From Sporocytophaga myxococcoides DSM 11118 (lineage in GTDB: Bacteria; Bacteroidota; Bacteroidia; Cytophagales; Cytophagaceae): a DNA stretch of 64,000 nucleotides. The notes beneath the pieces are model-generated. The model did not search any database. It was given only the letters and a program-made list of their open reading frames with translations, and was not told the origin of the DNA. Location: positions 310,001-374,000 of the forward strand of contig NZ_AUFX01000005.1 of NCBI RefSeq assembly GCF_000426725.1, written 5' to 3'. The position numbers were made by a program, and so were the translations under genes. Shown piece by piece: positions 36,984-45,454 of the stretch (positions are counted from its first letter, which is position 1; each line of letters opens with the position of its first letter).

Positions 36984-38045
36984 ATGCCATCTGCTCATAC
37001 ATTTTTGAGCTCTAAGCTTTCCGTTTTCAACTTTCAGCTTTTCGCTTTAAGCTCACTGCTTTTTGCTTTAAGCTTAACTGATTACGCCTTTGCCCAGGAC
37101 ACCCAGTATTCCCAATACTATGCAGCTCCGCTTTATCTTAATCCTGCTTTTGCCGGAGCTACTTATGAAAGCAGGGCAATGTTTAACAACAGATATCAGT
37201 GGGTAAATTTGCCAAAGCCTTTTATTACTTATGCAGCATCGTTAGATCATAATTTTGAAAAGTTCAGAAGCGGGGTGGGGTTGATGGCGATGCTGGATAA
37301 AGCAGGTGCGGGAGCCTTAAAATCAGCCTCTATAAGCGGTATGTATTCTTTTCGTGTAAATCTGTCGAGCAAATTGGTTTTCAGACCAGGAATTCAATTT
37401 GGCTATGTTTCAAGAAGCATCGATTATTATAACCTTACCTTCGGAAGTCAGATTGACGGAGTTCCTGGAATTCCTTATGATGTAGCAGGCAAAAGCTCGA
37501 GTATTAATTACTTCGACTTTGGAGCAGGTTTTTTATTCTATAATAATAAATTTTGGATGGGAATGGCATCTAGCCATATCAATCAGCCTGATCAGTCATT
37601 GAATACAGGTGGGAATAAACTCCCAATAAAAACAACACTTCATGGTGGTGTAAAATTTTTTCTGAAAGAGGGAGTGCACAAAAAGAAATATGGAGAACAA
37701 AAAGAAAGAAGCATTTCTCCGACCTTTGTGTACAAACATCAGGAGCGTTTCGACCAGCTCGATCTTGGATTATACGTCTGTTATGAACCTGTTGTGACAG
37801 GACTTTGGTACAGAGGGATACCTTTTAAAAGATATAATCAGGCAAATTTCAATCATGATGCAGTTGTAGTAATGGTAGGAGTGCGAACAGACAGATGGGG
37901 AATTGGCTATAGCTATGATCTTACAATTTCTAGCCTGACAGCTACAACTACTGCCGGAGCACATGAGTTTTCATTGTCATATGTTTTTAAGACCAGGAAA
38001 ATAATAAGAAGGAAAGATATGGTTATTCCTTGTCCTAAATTTTAA
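36984..38045 (+). CDS. PorP/SprF family type IX secretion membrane protein
   Basis: 353-residue outer-membrane protein of the PorP/SprF family, needed in other Bacteroidota to export or anchor a partner surface protein. The mature part begins around QDTQYSQYYAAPLYLNPAFA, the family start. GATYESRAMFNNRYQWVNLP and the alternating beta strands follow (FSLSYVFKTRK near the end). The signal peptide (residues 1-38, ending DYAFA-Q) is encoded by an AAGCTTTAAGC-type repeat at 37010-37076. The upstream neighbour is the PKD/CHU_C giant, a pairing like SprB-SprF. ATG 36984 follows AAAAGGAATTAGA, which contains a usable ribosome-binding site. Confidence 0.9.
   Translation: MPSAHTFLSSKLSVFNFQLFALSSLLFALSLTDYAFAQDTQYSQYYAAPLYLNPAFAGATYESRAMFNNRYQWVNLPKPFITYAASLDHNFEKFRSGVGLMAMLDKAGAGALKSASISGMYSFRVNLSSKLVFRPGIQFGYVSRSIDYYNLTFGSQIDGVPGIPYDVAGKSSSINYFDFGAGFLFYNNKFWMGMASSHINQPDQSLNTGGNKLPIKTTLHGGVKFFLKEGVHKKKYGEQKERSISPTFVYKHQERFDQLDLGLYVCYEPVVTGLWYRGIPFKRYNQANFNHDAVVVMVGVRTDRWGIGYSYDLTISSLTATTTAGAHEFSLSYVFKTRKIIRRKDMVIPCPKF
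37010..37076 (+). repeat. AAGCTTTAAGC-type repeat inside the signal-peptide coding region (copy f)
   Basis: Words CTTTCCGTTTTC, AACTTTCAGC, TTTTCGCTTTAAGC, TTTTTGCTTTAAGC in tandem, like those near 28430 and 51050. In frame they encode LSVFNFQLFALSSLLFALSL, the hydrophobic part of the signal peptide. Confidence 0.65.
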
Positions 38046-38297
38046 CCATTTAGAGGAATATAGAGATCTTTACATTGTGATTATTCTTGATAGGCTTGTA
38101 TTTCAATATATTCTGAAAGTTTCTATCAAAAAATAAAAGTAATAGGATATACCAGTCTTTAACTAAAATCAATCTTTAGCCCATTGAAAAATCCTGTTTA
38201 TCATTATAATCAATCGTTTATTATAAACTTCAATGTTTTGATTTACAATGATGTTTTTTTAAATGCTTAATCGCGGTTTAAATTTGTAATTACTACC

Positions 38298-38305
38298 TAT
38301 CTTTG
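38298..38305 (+). promoter_or_regulatory. -7 box upstream of tsaC
   Basis: TATCTTTG matches TAnnTTTG about 30 bp before the tsaC ATG (38335). A weak TTTA-type -33 lies about 17 bp upstream of it. Confidence 0.5.
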
Positions 38306-38334
38306 AGAAAAATCGTCAACAAAAAAGAACCTAA

Positions 38335-38904
38335 ATGAAGTCTGAGGAAGAGATTAACCTCTGTATAGAGCAGTTAAAAAAGGGAAATGTGATTGTGTAT
38401 CCTACAGATACTATATGGGGATTAGGCTGCGATGCGACAAACACTGAAGCTATCAGGAAAATTTACGACATAAAGAAAAGACCGGATGCCAAAGCAATGA
38501 TAGTGCTGATTCATGAGATTGGACAGTTGCATGATTATGTTGTGAATGTACCTGAAATTGCCTGGGACTTGGTAGAATTTGCAGAAAGGCCTTTGACAGT
38601 AATTTATCCGAAAGGGAAAAATGTAAGCCCGGATTTGCTTGGGGAAGATGGAAGTATAGCTATCAGACTAGTACGAAATGATTTTTGCAATGCCTTGCTT
38701 AAAAAATTCAGAAAGCCAATAGTCTCAACTTCTGCCAATATAAGTGGCAATCCTTCTCCGATGAATTTTGCAGGTATAGAAGAGGCTGTATTGAAACAGG
38801 CAGATTTTGTAGTAGATGTCAAAAACGGAGAAAATATGACGTCAAATCCATCTACCATTGTGAAGTTAGGTCTTGACGGGGAAATTAAATTTATCCGAAA
38901 ATAA
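38335..38904 (+). CDS. tsaC: Threonylcarbamoyl-AMP synthase (TsaC/Sua5/YwlC family)
   Basis: Makes threonylcarbamoyl-AMP for the t6A37 modification of ANN-decoding tRNAs. 189 residues, the short TsaC form without the Sua5 C-terminal domain. Motifs: [70 protein letters not shown] and [15 protein letters not shown], the usual KRP and STSAN sites. It is followed by cca, whose preferred start is 20 bp further on; both act on tRNA. A TATCTTTG -7 element is about 30 bp upstream. Confidence 0.95.
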   Translation: MKSEEEINLCIEQLKKGNVIVYPTDTIWGLGCDATNTEAIRKIYDIKKRPDAKAMIVLIHEIGQLHDYVVNVPEIAWDLVEFAERPLTVIYPKGKNVSPDLLGEDGSIAIRLVRNDFCNALLKKFRKPIVSTSANISGNPSPMNFAGIEEAVLKQADFVVDVKNGENMTSNPSTIVKLGLDGEIKFIRK

Positions 38905-38923
38905 TCCGGAGAGTATTCGTTTA

Positions 38924-40342
38924 ATGAATTTTTCAGAACTTTTAAATGGCAACAAGTTATTCAATGTTGTTGCCGAAGCTTCCAGAGAACTTGGAGTTGA
39001 TTCATATGTTATTGGTGGTTATGTCAGAGACCTTCTGCTGAAAAGACCTTCCAAAGATATTGATATTGTGTGTGTGGGCAGTGGTATAACACTGGCTCAG
39101 AAAGTAGCTCAGAAGATGGGTGACCTGCCGGTAGTTGTATTCAAGAACTTCGGAACGGCTATGATCAAGATGGAAGTGGGAGAGCTTGAGTTTGTGGGTG
39201 CCAGAAAAGAGTCTTACAACAGGAACTCAAGGAAACCTGTAGTAGAAAACGGAACTTTACAGGATGATCAGAACAGGAGGGATTTTACCATAAACGCTCT
39301 TGCCATTAGTTTGAATGAAAACAACTTTGGTGAGTTGCTGGATCCTTTCAATGGAATGTCTGATCTCAAAAGGAAAATTATTAAAACTCCACTTGATCCG
39401 GGCATTACTTTTTCTGATGATCCTTTGAGGATGATGAGGGCTGTGAGATTTGCAACTCAATTGGGTTTTGACATAGATCCAAATACCTTTCAGGCTATTA
39501 TTGAAAATAAGGAAAGGATCAATATTGTCTCTTGTGAAAGAATTTCTGATGAACTTAATAAAATTGTTCTAAGCCCTAAGCCTTCTTATGGCTTTAAGCT
39601 TCTTTATCATTGCGGTTTGCTGGAAATTATTTTTAAAGAGCTTACGGATCTGCAGGGGGTGGAATCTGTTGGAAACAGAGCACATAAAGATAACTTCTAC
39701 CACACTCTACAAGTATTGGATAATGTTGCTGAAAAGAGCAATGACCTTTGGTTAAGATGGGCCGCTATTCTTCATGATATTGCTAAGCCAGCTACAAAAA
39801 GGTACGATGAAAAGATCGGCTGGACTTTTCATGGCCATGAGGAATTAGGAGCGAGAATGACTCCCCATATTTTCAGAAAGCTTAAACTTCCATTGAATGA
39901 AAAAATGAAGTTTGTTCAAAAGCTTGTGCGCCTCCATTTAAGACCTATTGCGCTGGTAAAGGAGAACGTTACAGATTCTGCTTTACGAAGGTTGTTGTTT
40001 GAGGCTGGCGATGATATCGATGCGTTAATGACCCTATGTCGTGCTGATATTACTTCCAAAAATGAAGTGAAGGTTAAGAAGTATCTTACAAATTTTAATT
40101 CTGTTGAGCTTAAATTAAAAGAAGTAGAGGAAAAAGATAAGCTAAGAAATTTTAAACCTGTCATTACCGGTGAAATCATTATGGATACATTTAATCTGAC
40201 ACCCGGGAAAGTCGTAGGAGACATTAAAGACGAGCTAAGAGAAGCAATATTACTAGGGACTATTAAAAACGAATATGAAGAAGCTTATCAGTTTATGTTA
40301 AAATTTGCTTCTGATCGTTTTAATCTTCAACCGGTAAAATAA
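38924..40342 (+). CDS. cca: CCA tRNA nucleotidyltransferase
   Basis: Adds or repairs the 3'-CCA end of tRNA. 472 residues from ATG 38924 ([20 protein letters not shown]). The ORF is also open from 38873, but those 17 extra residues overlap tsaC and are not family-like. The nucleotidyltransferase start [20 protein letters not shown] with DIDIV is followed by [20 protein letters not shown] and [22 protein letters not shown]-terminal HD domain ([30 protein letters not shown]) is present, as is usual in the larger bacterial class. The Bacteroidota enzyme could alternatively be an A-adding type. Confidence 0.95.
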   Translation: MNFSELLNGNKLFNVVAEASRELGVDSYVIGGYVRDLLLKRPSKDIDIVCVGSGITLAQKVAQKMGDLPVVVFKNFGTAMIKMEVGELEFVGARKESYNRNSRKPVVENGTLQDDQNRRDFTINALAISLNENNFGELLDPFNGMSDLKRKIIKTPLDPGITFSDDPLRMMRAVRFATQLGFDIDPNTFQAIIENKERINIVSCERISDELNKIVLSPKPSYGFKLLYHCGLLEIIFKELTDLQGVESVGNRAHKDNFYHTLQVLDNVAEKSNDLWLRWAAILHDIAKPATKRYDEKIGWTFHGHEELGARMTPHIFRKLKLPLNEKMKFVQKLVRLHLRPIALVKENVTDSALRRLLFEAGDDIDALMTLCRADITSKNEVKVKKYLTNFNSVELKLKEVEEKDKLRNFKPVITGEIIMDTFNLTPGKVVGDIKDELREAILLGTIKNEYEEAYQFMLKFASDRFNLQPVK

Positions 40343-40365
40343 TACAGACTTTCTAAAAAATCTGT

Positions 40366-41478
40366 TTAGAGAACGGCAATGATTTTAGATATTTCATTAA
40401 GGAAGCTTTTTGTAAGAAGCTCTTTTCTGGCAAGGATTTCTTTCTCCCCAAATTCATGTTCTTTTAATTCTTCGATACTATCATTCATTGCCTCAACATC
40501 TTCTGTTCTTATGCAGCAATTTGAAAGGGCTGGAGATACAAGAACATTACCGTTGGCAATACAAAACCTTCCTTTAAATAGAACATGTAGTAATTTTAAT
40601 TTAGTGCCTGTTTCAAACAGACTAAAAACAATATTAACATGGGCATTAGAAATTAATTCACTAAGCGACTCTTCTGAAGGATTGGGTATTAGTTCTATAT
40701 TATGATCAGAAGCAAGCTGTTTTAATTTTTTCGTGGGGTTTTTACCAGCTATGACGAGAGGAAGTGTATTTTGAGGAGATAAATTTTTTATCAGGTATGA
40801 TGCCGTGATCTCATTTTCACTAACCGATAGATTGCCATGGTAAAGAACATATTTACCTTTTCCTGCTTTGATGGAAACCTCACTTGCTTTAGAAAAAGCA
40901 TTTACAAGTTCTACAGTTTTCGAAGGAAAAGCTTTTTTAAAATAAGTTTCTTCCGGTTCACTTATAGGGAGCAGCACATCTGCATATTTCAATCTTTTTT
41001 CAAAATGATATAATTTGACAGATTCGAAGTGAAAAAATATTTTCTTGAATAAATTACTTTCTGAATCAGCTAAAAGCTTATAATAACGATGCTCAATATT
41101 ATGTAGTCTTACAATCTTCTTTCGGTCTTTTAGGGACGGGTGATTAAGCAGGTGAGTCGTGTGTATGCCCTCAAAAAGGATAGGATACGGATCTTGCAGT
41201 AGATTATTTAGTAATTCCTGATTGTTTCTTGAAGCCACTATATATGGCTTTGTTGAAAATAGGGGTAAGACAGAAGAGCGCTTATAATAAAAAACTTTTT
41301 CGCAAATATCATCCAGCTTTCCTTGAGGAGTTCTATTGGCAAAGAAACAATGTAAAATGATTTTTATTCCTGCTTTTTTAAAGTTGATAAGCTTCTGATA
41401 AACATCTATAACTCCCCCATAATCGGCAGGGTAGGGGATATCAAAGGAGATCAAATGAAGATGTTTATCTTCCTGCAT
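40366..41478 (-). CDS. Glycosyltransferase (GT4-like), 370 aa
   Basis: Protein with the two-domain shape of GT-B glycosyltransferases. N-terminal LHLISFDIPYPADYGGVIDV with YQKLINFKKAGIKIIL; IVRLHNIEHRYYKLLADSES in the acceptor domain; C-terminal KYVLYHGNLSVSENEITASY, IELIPNPSEESLSELISNA and NIVFSLFETGTKLKLLHVLF with the usual late acidic motif region. The sugar donor and the acceptor are unknown; envelope glycan synthesis is plausible. It is the last gene of the fsa-small ORF-ftsE-GT run, 5 bp after ftsE. It is convergent with cca across a 23-bp gap. Confidence 0.8.
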   Translation of the reverse strand: MQEDKHLHLISFDIPYPADYGGVIDVYQKLINFKKAGIKIILHCFFANRTPQGKLDDICEKVFYYKRSSVLPLFSTKPYIVASRNNQELLNNLLQDPYPILFEGIHTTHLLNHPSLKDRKKIVRLHNIEHRYYKLLADSESNLFKKIFFHFESVKLYHFEKRLKYADVLLPISEPEETYFKKAFPSKTVELVNAFSKASEVSIKAGKGKYVLYHGNLSVSENEITASYLIKNLSPQNTLPLVIAGKNPTKKLKQLASDHNIELIPNPSEESLSELISNAHVNIVFSLFETGTKLKLLHVLFKGRFCIANGNVLVSPALSNCCIRTEDVEAMNDSIEELKEHEFGEKEILARKELLTKSFLNEISKIIAVL

Positions 41479-41483
41479 TTATC

Positions 41484-42188
41484 CTAGAAAGAGTTACTTT
41501 CCAAATTATCTTTTGAATCCAGAAGTACTCTGTCTTTGATTTTTAAAATTCTATTGGGGAATTTATTGATCAACTCATAGTTATGAGTAGCCATGAGTAC
41601 AGCTGTACCACTGTTGTTGATTTCCTTGAAAAGATTAAAGATTTCCTCGGCAACTTCTGGATCAAGGTTGCCTGTCGGCTCATCTGCGAAAAGGATTAGG
41701 GGTTCGTTAATCAAAGACCTTGCAATAACTATCCTTTGTTGTTCACCTCCGGAAAGTTGGTGTGGCAATTTGAAAGATGCAGCTCCCAGTCCAACACGCA
41801 TCAAAACTTCAGATAAGCGCGCTTTCATAGCAGCATTGTCTTTCCAACCTGTTGCCTTCATTACAAAGAGAAGATTGTCTGAAATGTTCCTGTCGTGAAG
41901 CAGCTGAAAATCCTGGAAGATGATGCCAATCTTTCTTCTAAGGTAAGGAATCTTAGATCTTTTTGTTTTGATAAGGTTGTATCCTGCAACGTTGATACTG
42001 CCATTTTCAAAAGGAAGATCAGCATATAATGATTTTAGCAATGAACTTTTTCCGCTTCCAGTTCTTCCAATCAGATAAACAAATTCACCTTTGCTAATTT
42101 CAAATGAAATATTGTCCAGGATAAGTCTGTCTTCCTGATAAATACTTAGATCTTTAACAGATACTACAGGTTCGGAGGAAAATGTCAT
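41484..42188 (-). CDS. ftsE: Cell-division ABC ATPase FtsE
   Basis: ATPase partner of FtsX, which couples ATP hydrolysis to septal peptidoglycan hydrolases. 234 residues. Walker A YLIGRTGSGKSSLLKSLYAD with Lys47; Q-loop FQDFQLLHDRNISDNLLFVM; signature LSGGEQQRIVIARSLI; Walker B LILFADEPTGNLDPEVAEEI. FtsE is distinguished from general ABC ATPases by the short length and FtsE-type sequence around ISFEISKGEFVYLIG. Unlike in E. coli, ftsX is not next to it but lies about 15 kb away (57487-58386). Confidence 0.9.
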   Translation of the reverse strand: MTFSSEPVVSVKDLSIYQEDRLILDNISFEISKGEFVYLIGRTGSGKSSLLKSLYADLPFENGSINVAGYNLIKTKRSKIPYLRRKIGIIFQDFQLLHDRNISDNLLFVMKATGWKDNAAMKARLSEVLMRVGLGAASFKLPHQLSGGEQQRIVIARSLINEPLILFADEPTGNLDPEVAEEIFNLFKEINNSGTAVLMATHNYELINKFPNRILKIKDRVLLDSKDNLESNSF

Positions 42189-42191
42189 TGC

Positions 42192-42395
42192 TTATATTTC
42201 CAGTTTTTGAAGTTTTCCAAAGGGAAGATCTTTTATTACTTCTTCCAAAAGTTTTTCTTTTCCTTCAAGCCCTGTTTTTTTGGGAAGTTTGACAGGGCGA
42301 TCTGCCCGGAAATAAGCTACCAAAACGAAGTTTTCGTCTCTTAACTGAATGTAATCTGGAATTTTAGCTTTCCCTTTTACTTTAATAATGTACAT
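42192..42395 (-). CDS. Small conserved protein, 67 aa
   Basis: Short basic protein starting MYIIKVKGKAKIPDYIQLRD, with a beta-rich first half (NFVLVAYFRADRPVKLPKKT) and a helical end (GKEKLLEEVIKDLPFGKLQK). I know no named family. It is set 3 bp before ftsE and 32 bp after the transaldolase-like gene, in the same direction, so it is translated as part of that operon. Its size and position suggest a real, conserved gene. Confidence 0.7.
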   Translation of the reverse strand: MYIIKVKGKAKIPDYIQLRDENFVLVAYFRADRPVKLPKKTGLEGKEKLLEEVIKDLPFGKLQKLEI

Positions 42396-42427
42396 TCTGC
42401 TGAGCTTATTTCCGGAAAGATTCCTGA

Positions 42428-43084
42428 TTAACCATTAAGTTTTTGGTGGTCTGCCAGAAATTTCTGCAAACCTATGTCTGTTAATGGATGATTTAATAAA
42501 CTTGTAATTACACTTAAAGGGCATGTTGCCACATCTGCGCCTATTTCAGCACATTTAATAATGTGCATTGGATGTCTTACTGAAGCCGCTAGTACTTCCG
42601 TTTCAAACCCATAGTTATCATAGATCTGAACGATCTGGCTTATAAGCTCAAGTCCATCAGTCGAAACATCATCAAGTCTGCCGATAAAAGGAGAGATGTA
42701 ATTAGCTCCTGCTTTTGCCGCAAGAAGCGCCTGTCCAGGGCTGAAACAAAGTGTACAGTTTGTTCTGATTCCGTTTTTAGAGAAATATTTTATCGCTTTG
42801 ATACCATCTTTGATCAAAGGAACTTTTACTACGATTTTATCATCGATTGTTACAAGTTCTTCTCCTTCTCTGATGATACCTTCAAAATCAGTGGCAATAA
42901 CTTCAGCACTTACATCTCCGTCAGTAATATCGCAAATAGCTTTATAATGAGCAAAAACGTTATTTTTTCCTTTGATCCCTTCTTTGGCCATTAAACTTGG
43001 GTTAGTTGTAACGCCGTCAAGCACTCCAAGTTCATGAGCCTCTCTTATTTCATTAAGATTAGCTGTGTCAATAAAGAATTTCAT
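42428..43084 (-). CDS. Fructose-6-phosphate aldolase / transaldolase-like protein
   Basis: Class I aldolase of the TalC/FSA type, 218 residues, the short form. Start [20 protein letters not shown] with [16 protein letters not shown] is diagnostic. The Schiff-base lysine lies in [40 protein letters not shown] and [20 protein letters not shown] follow, and the end is [20 protein letters not shown]. Members act either as transaldolase in the pentose phosphate pathway or as fructose-6-phosphate aldolase; this cannot be separated by eye, so no symbol is given. A TAGATTTG -7 element is about 32 bp upstream. Confidence 0.93.
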   Translation of the reverse strand: MKFFIDTANLNEIREAHELGVLDGVTTNPSLMAKEGIKGKNNVFAHYKAICDITDGDVSAEVIATDFEGIIREGEELVTIDDKIVVKVPLIKDGIKAIKYFSKNGIRTNCTLCFSPGQALLAAKAGANYISPFIGRLDDVSTDGLELISQIVQIYDNYGFETEVLAASVRHPMHIIKCAEIGADVATCPLSVITSLLNHPLTDIGLQKFLADHQKLNG

Positions 43085-43115
43085 TATTTGAATTATTTTT
43101 TACAAAGTGAAGGTA

Positions 43116-43123
43116 CAAATCTA
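43116..43123 (-). promoter_or_regulatory. -7 box upstream of transaldolase-like gene
   Basis: TAGATTTG read on the minus strand (43123-43116) fits TAnnTTTG. No clear -33 element is seen. Confidence 0.4.
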
Positions 43124-43176
43124 AGAATTTATTTCAACCTGAGTATAGATTTGCAGATAGCCGTTAAAACAAAAAT

Positions 43177-43267
43177 GGCAAATCATATATCGCACTGCTC
43201 AACCGTCTACCCTTGCTTCCTTCCGGACCTGGGGGGGTTCAACAGGAGCTAGTCGTATAGATTTGCC
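43177..43267 (-). ncRNA. ffs: Signal recognition particle RNA (4.5S type)
   Basis: Short SRP RNA of about 91 nt on the minus strand. The conserved core CAGGTCCGGAAGGAAGCA occurs around 43213-43230 (as its complement on the plus strand). This is the GGAA-tetraloop and symmetric-loop region that binds Ffh. The two ends pair: GGCAAATC near 43267 and GATTTGCC near 43177. A Bacteroidota promoter ends about 5 bp before the predicted 5' end. It is not a protein gene. Confidence 0.93.
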
Positions 43268-43271
43268 GGTG

Positions 43272-43302
43272 CAAATGTATATGAATTAATATTAGATTCA
43301 AA
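43272..43302 (-). promoter_or_regulatory. Promoter of the SRP RNA gene
   Basis: On the minus strand: TTTG (43302-43299), spacer of exactly 19 bases, then TACATTTG (43279-43272). Transcription would start at about 43267, the 5' end of the SRP RNA. It matches the TTTG-N19-TAnnTTTG consensus for this phylum. Confidence 0.8.
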
Positions 43303-43473
43303 AGCTTAAGAGAAAATATTAATTTAATTGAAAAATAATTTTTATTTAAACTGAAATACAGATGATTAAGGTTAGAAATAATATTTCGTTTAAAAAAATC
43401 AGATAAAAAGAAAAGTGCCGGAGACAGGAATCAGAATGAAACCAATTATCCCCGGCATAGGTGAGAAGGAAAA

Positions 43474-44505
43474 TTATCTTACCAGTATATGCTTCATTGT
43501 CTTCAATTTCTTTAATGAAGTGGATGTTCCTTTTATTACTGATAATAAACTGTTTTCACATAGATGAACCTTTAGCTTTGTTTTTAGTTCCAATCTTTTG
43601 TCAAGGCCTTTTAGATTGCTGCCTCCACCTGTGATATGAATTCCTTTTCTATAAATATCTCCGGCAAGCTCCGGCGGACATGTTTCAAGGGTTTTAATTA
43701 CAGACTCTTCAATTACAGATATCGATTTTTCCATTGCAGCGGAAACTTCTGAATAATTAACTGTTACTTCTTTAGGAAGTCCCGTCATCATATCTCTTCC
43801 GATTACTGTAAAGTTGGCCGGAGCATCATCTAGTTCCTGAAGAGCGGCACCTACCTCAATTTTTATTCTTTCTGCAGATCTTTCTCCTATTAAAAGATTG
43901 TGACTTCTTCTCATGAAGTTCAGTATATCTTTGTTGAGCTGATCGCCTGCAATTTTCAATGATTGGTTACACACTACTCCACAAAGGGATATAACTGCAA
44001 TCTCTGTAGTTCCACCTCCGATGTCTATTACCATTGAGCCGTGTGGTTCCTCAATATCTATTCCGATTCCAACAGCAGCAGCTATCGGCTCATGTATAAG
44101 GTAAAGTTCTTTCACACCTGCATTTTCTGCAGAATCCCTAACAGCTCTTTTTTCAACTTCTGTGGCTCCATAAGGTATGCAAATCACCATTTTCTGAGCA
44201 GTTTTAATAAGGGATTTTTTACCATCAAAAATCATTTTGATCATCCCTCTGATCATTTGCTCTGCTGCATGGAAATTAGATATAACACCATCCTTAAGAG
44301 GTCTTATGGTTTTGATGTTCTCCGGAGTTTTTTCGTGCATTTCCATAGCTTTTCTGCCAAGGGCAACAAGTTCTCCCGTAATTGTATCTATTGCGATAAT
44401 AGAAGGTTCGTTTAGTACGACCTGGTCGTTTAGCATGATCAGGGTATTAGCAGTCCCCAGATCCATGGCAATTTCATTATGAAAAAGATTTCCGAATAAA
44501 CCCAT
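43474..44505 (-). CDS. mreB: Rod shape-determining protein MreB
   Basis: Bacterial actin that guides lateral cell-wall synthesis. 343 residues. Start IAMDLGTANTLIMLNDQVVL with phosphate-1 motif. ALGRKAMEMHEKTPENIKTI, IRPLKDGVISNFHAAEQMIR, YLIHEPIAAAVGIGIDIEEP, MVIDIGGGTTEIAVISLCGV (phosphate-2) and IHITGGGSNLKGLDKRLELK (adenosine motif) are all present. No mreC or mreD follows; the gene is isolated by 488 bp upstream and the SRP RNA region downstream. It might be a second MreB paralogue, as some Bacteroidota have more than one. Confidence 0.93.
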   Translation of the reverse strand: MGLFGNLFHNEIAMDLGTANTLIMLNDQVVLNEPSIIAIDTITGELVALGRKAMEMHEKTPENIKTIRPLKDGVISNFHAAEQMIRGMIKMIFDGKKSLIKTAQKMVICIPYGATEVEKRAVRDSAENAGVKELYLIHEPIAAAVGIGIDIEEPHGSMVIDIGGGTTEIAVISLCGVVCNQSLKIAGDQLNKDILNFMRRSHNLLIGERSAERIKIEVGAALQELDDAPANFTVIGRDMMTGLPKEVTVNYSEVSAAMEKSISVIEESVIKTLETCPPELAGDIYRKGIHITGGGSNLKGLDKRLELKTKLKVHLCENSLLSVIKGTSTSLKKLKTMKHILVR

Positions 44506-44993
44506 AATAATGGTTGATTATTTATTTTTTTATGAAGCTTTGTTTGATCTGTCAACATCAATAATGTTTTTAAAAGTTCATCATGTTCCAAGAAAAATAA
44601 AGTATGGCTTATGATTTGTTGATAACCTTTAATGTCAACCGCAGTTAGTATGGCACTATATATATAGTAAATTGTAATAAATAATAATTAATCAATCAAT
44701 GCAATTATTGTCAGACAAAATCTGTTTGTGTAATTATATAAGAACATTGCACCTTTTCCTTTGTAAGGCTTGAATGGTTAAGATGAAATAAATTCATTGC
44801 ATTCATTTGGAAAGAAGGCAGAAGTTTCTTTATTAGTAAAATGAATTAATTAACAATTATAATATTCAGTATTAATAAGTTGTAGTGGATTATACCAAGG
44901 AAAAGTTGAACGAAAGAATTAATCCACAGAATTTTAAAATAAGATGAATTTTTTAAAAATATTTGTTGTTTAACCGGAGTAAGAATAAGTAGT
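44506..44993. other. AT-rich gap between divergent mreB and the 78-aa gene
   Basis: 488 bp, very AT-rich, no protein gene or recognisable RNA. It should contain the promoters of both flanking genes. A lone TAATCCACA at 44920-44928 is one base off a DnaA box. Nothing else is visible. Confidence 0.4.
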
Positions 44994-45230
44994 ATGGTAA
45001 CAAGTCAAATGAAAAGGAATAATGTAAAGATCCAGTACAAATGTATTAGGACGCCTGATAACAAGCAGCTAAAAGAATTTAAGGAGAACCAGGTTTATCG
45101 TGGAAGATCCTTTAATGACCTCTTTGAGGTGTCTACTGAATGGGCAAGTCATAAGCCGACTTTTTTGTTGGAGAAAAAAGATTTTGAAAAATATTTTGAG
45201 TTGCTGACACCAATAGAAGCAGGAGTATGA
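44994..45230 (+). CDS. Hypothetical protein, 78 aa
   Basis: Small basic cytoplasmic protein (MVTSQMKRNNVKIQYKCIRT, then DNKQLKEFKENQVYRGRSFN). No known domain. The second half, NDLFEVSTEWASHKPTFLLE with KKDFEKYFELLTPIEAGV, has a plausible helix-rich layout. It starts 488 bp from mreB and ends in a strong hairpin terminator (45259-45282), which supports it as a self-contained transcript. Alternative ATG at 45009 (Met6). Function unknown. Confidence 0.65.
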   Translation: MVTSQMKRNNVKIQYKCIRTPDNKQLKEFKENQVYRGRSFNDLFEVSTEWASHKPTFLLEKKDFEKYFELLTPIEAGV

Positions 45231-45258
45231 CATTACTTCATGTTAAAAAATTGAATAG

Positions 45259-45282
45259 AAAACCTGCCTTCGAGCAGGTTTT
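45259..45282 (+). terminator. Terminator after the 78-aa gene
   Basis: Arms AAAACCTGC (45259-45267) and GCAGGTTTT (45274-45282), 6-base loop, followed by TTCTATTTTTG. Confidence 0.85.
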
Positions 45283-45340
45283 TCTATTTTTGTGTATTTA
45301 TGCCTTTGCTTGAAAATATCCTCCAGCTTTTTAAAAAATC

Positions 45341-45375
45341 AACTTTTGACTTTCAACTTTCAGCTTTCCACTTTT
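45341..45375. repeat. AAGC-type dispersed repeat, copy g
   Basis: ACTTTTGACTTTCAACTTTC words, then AGCTTTCCACTTTT. Upstream of guaA; same family as the copies near 28430 and 51020. Confidence 0.4.
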
Positions 45376-45454
45376 TTCCAGTATGTTTATAACTTGTTCC
45401 GGAAAGGATTTACTTTTTTTGGAAAAACCGGACAACTAATGTTAATTTTACATT

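Noticed and set aside
44920-44928. TAATCCACA as a DnaA box
   Set aside because: A single near-match without a cluster; the cluster at 28260-28306 is stronger.
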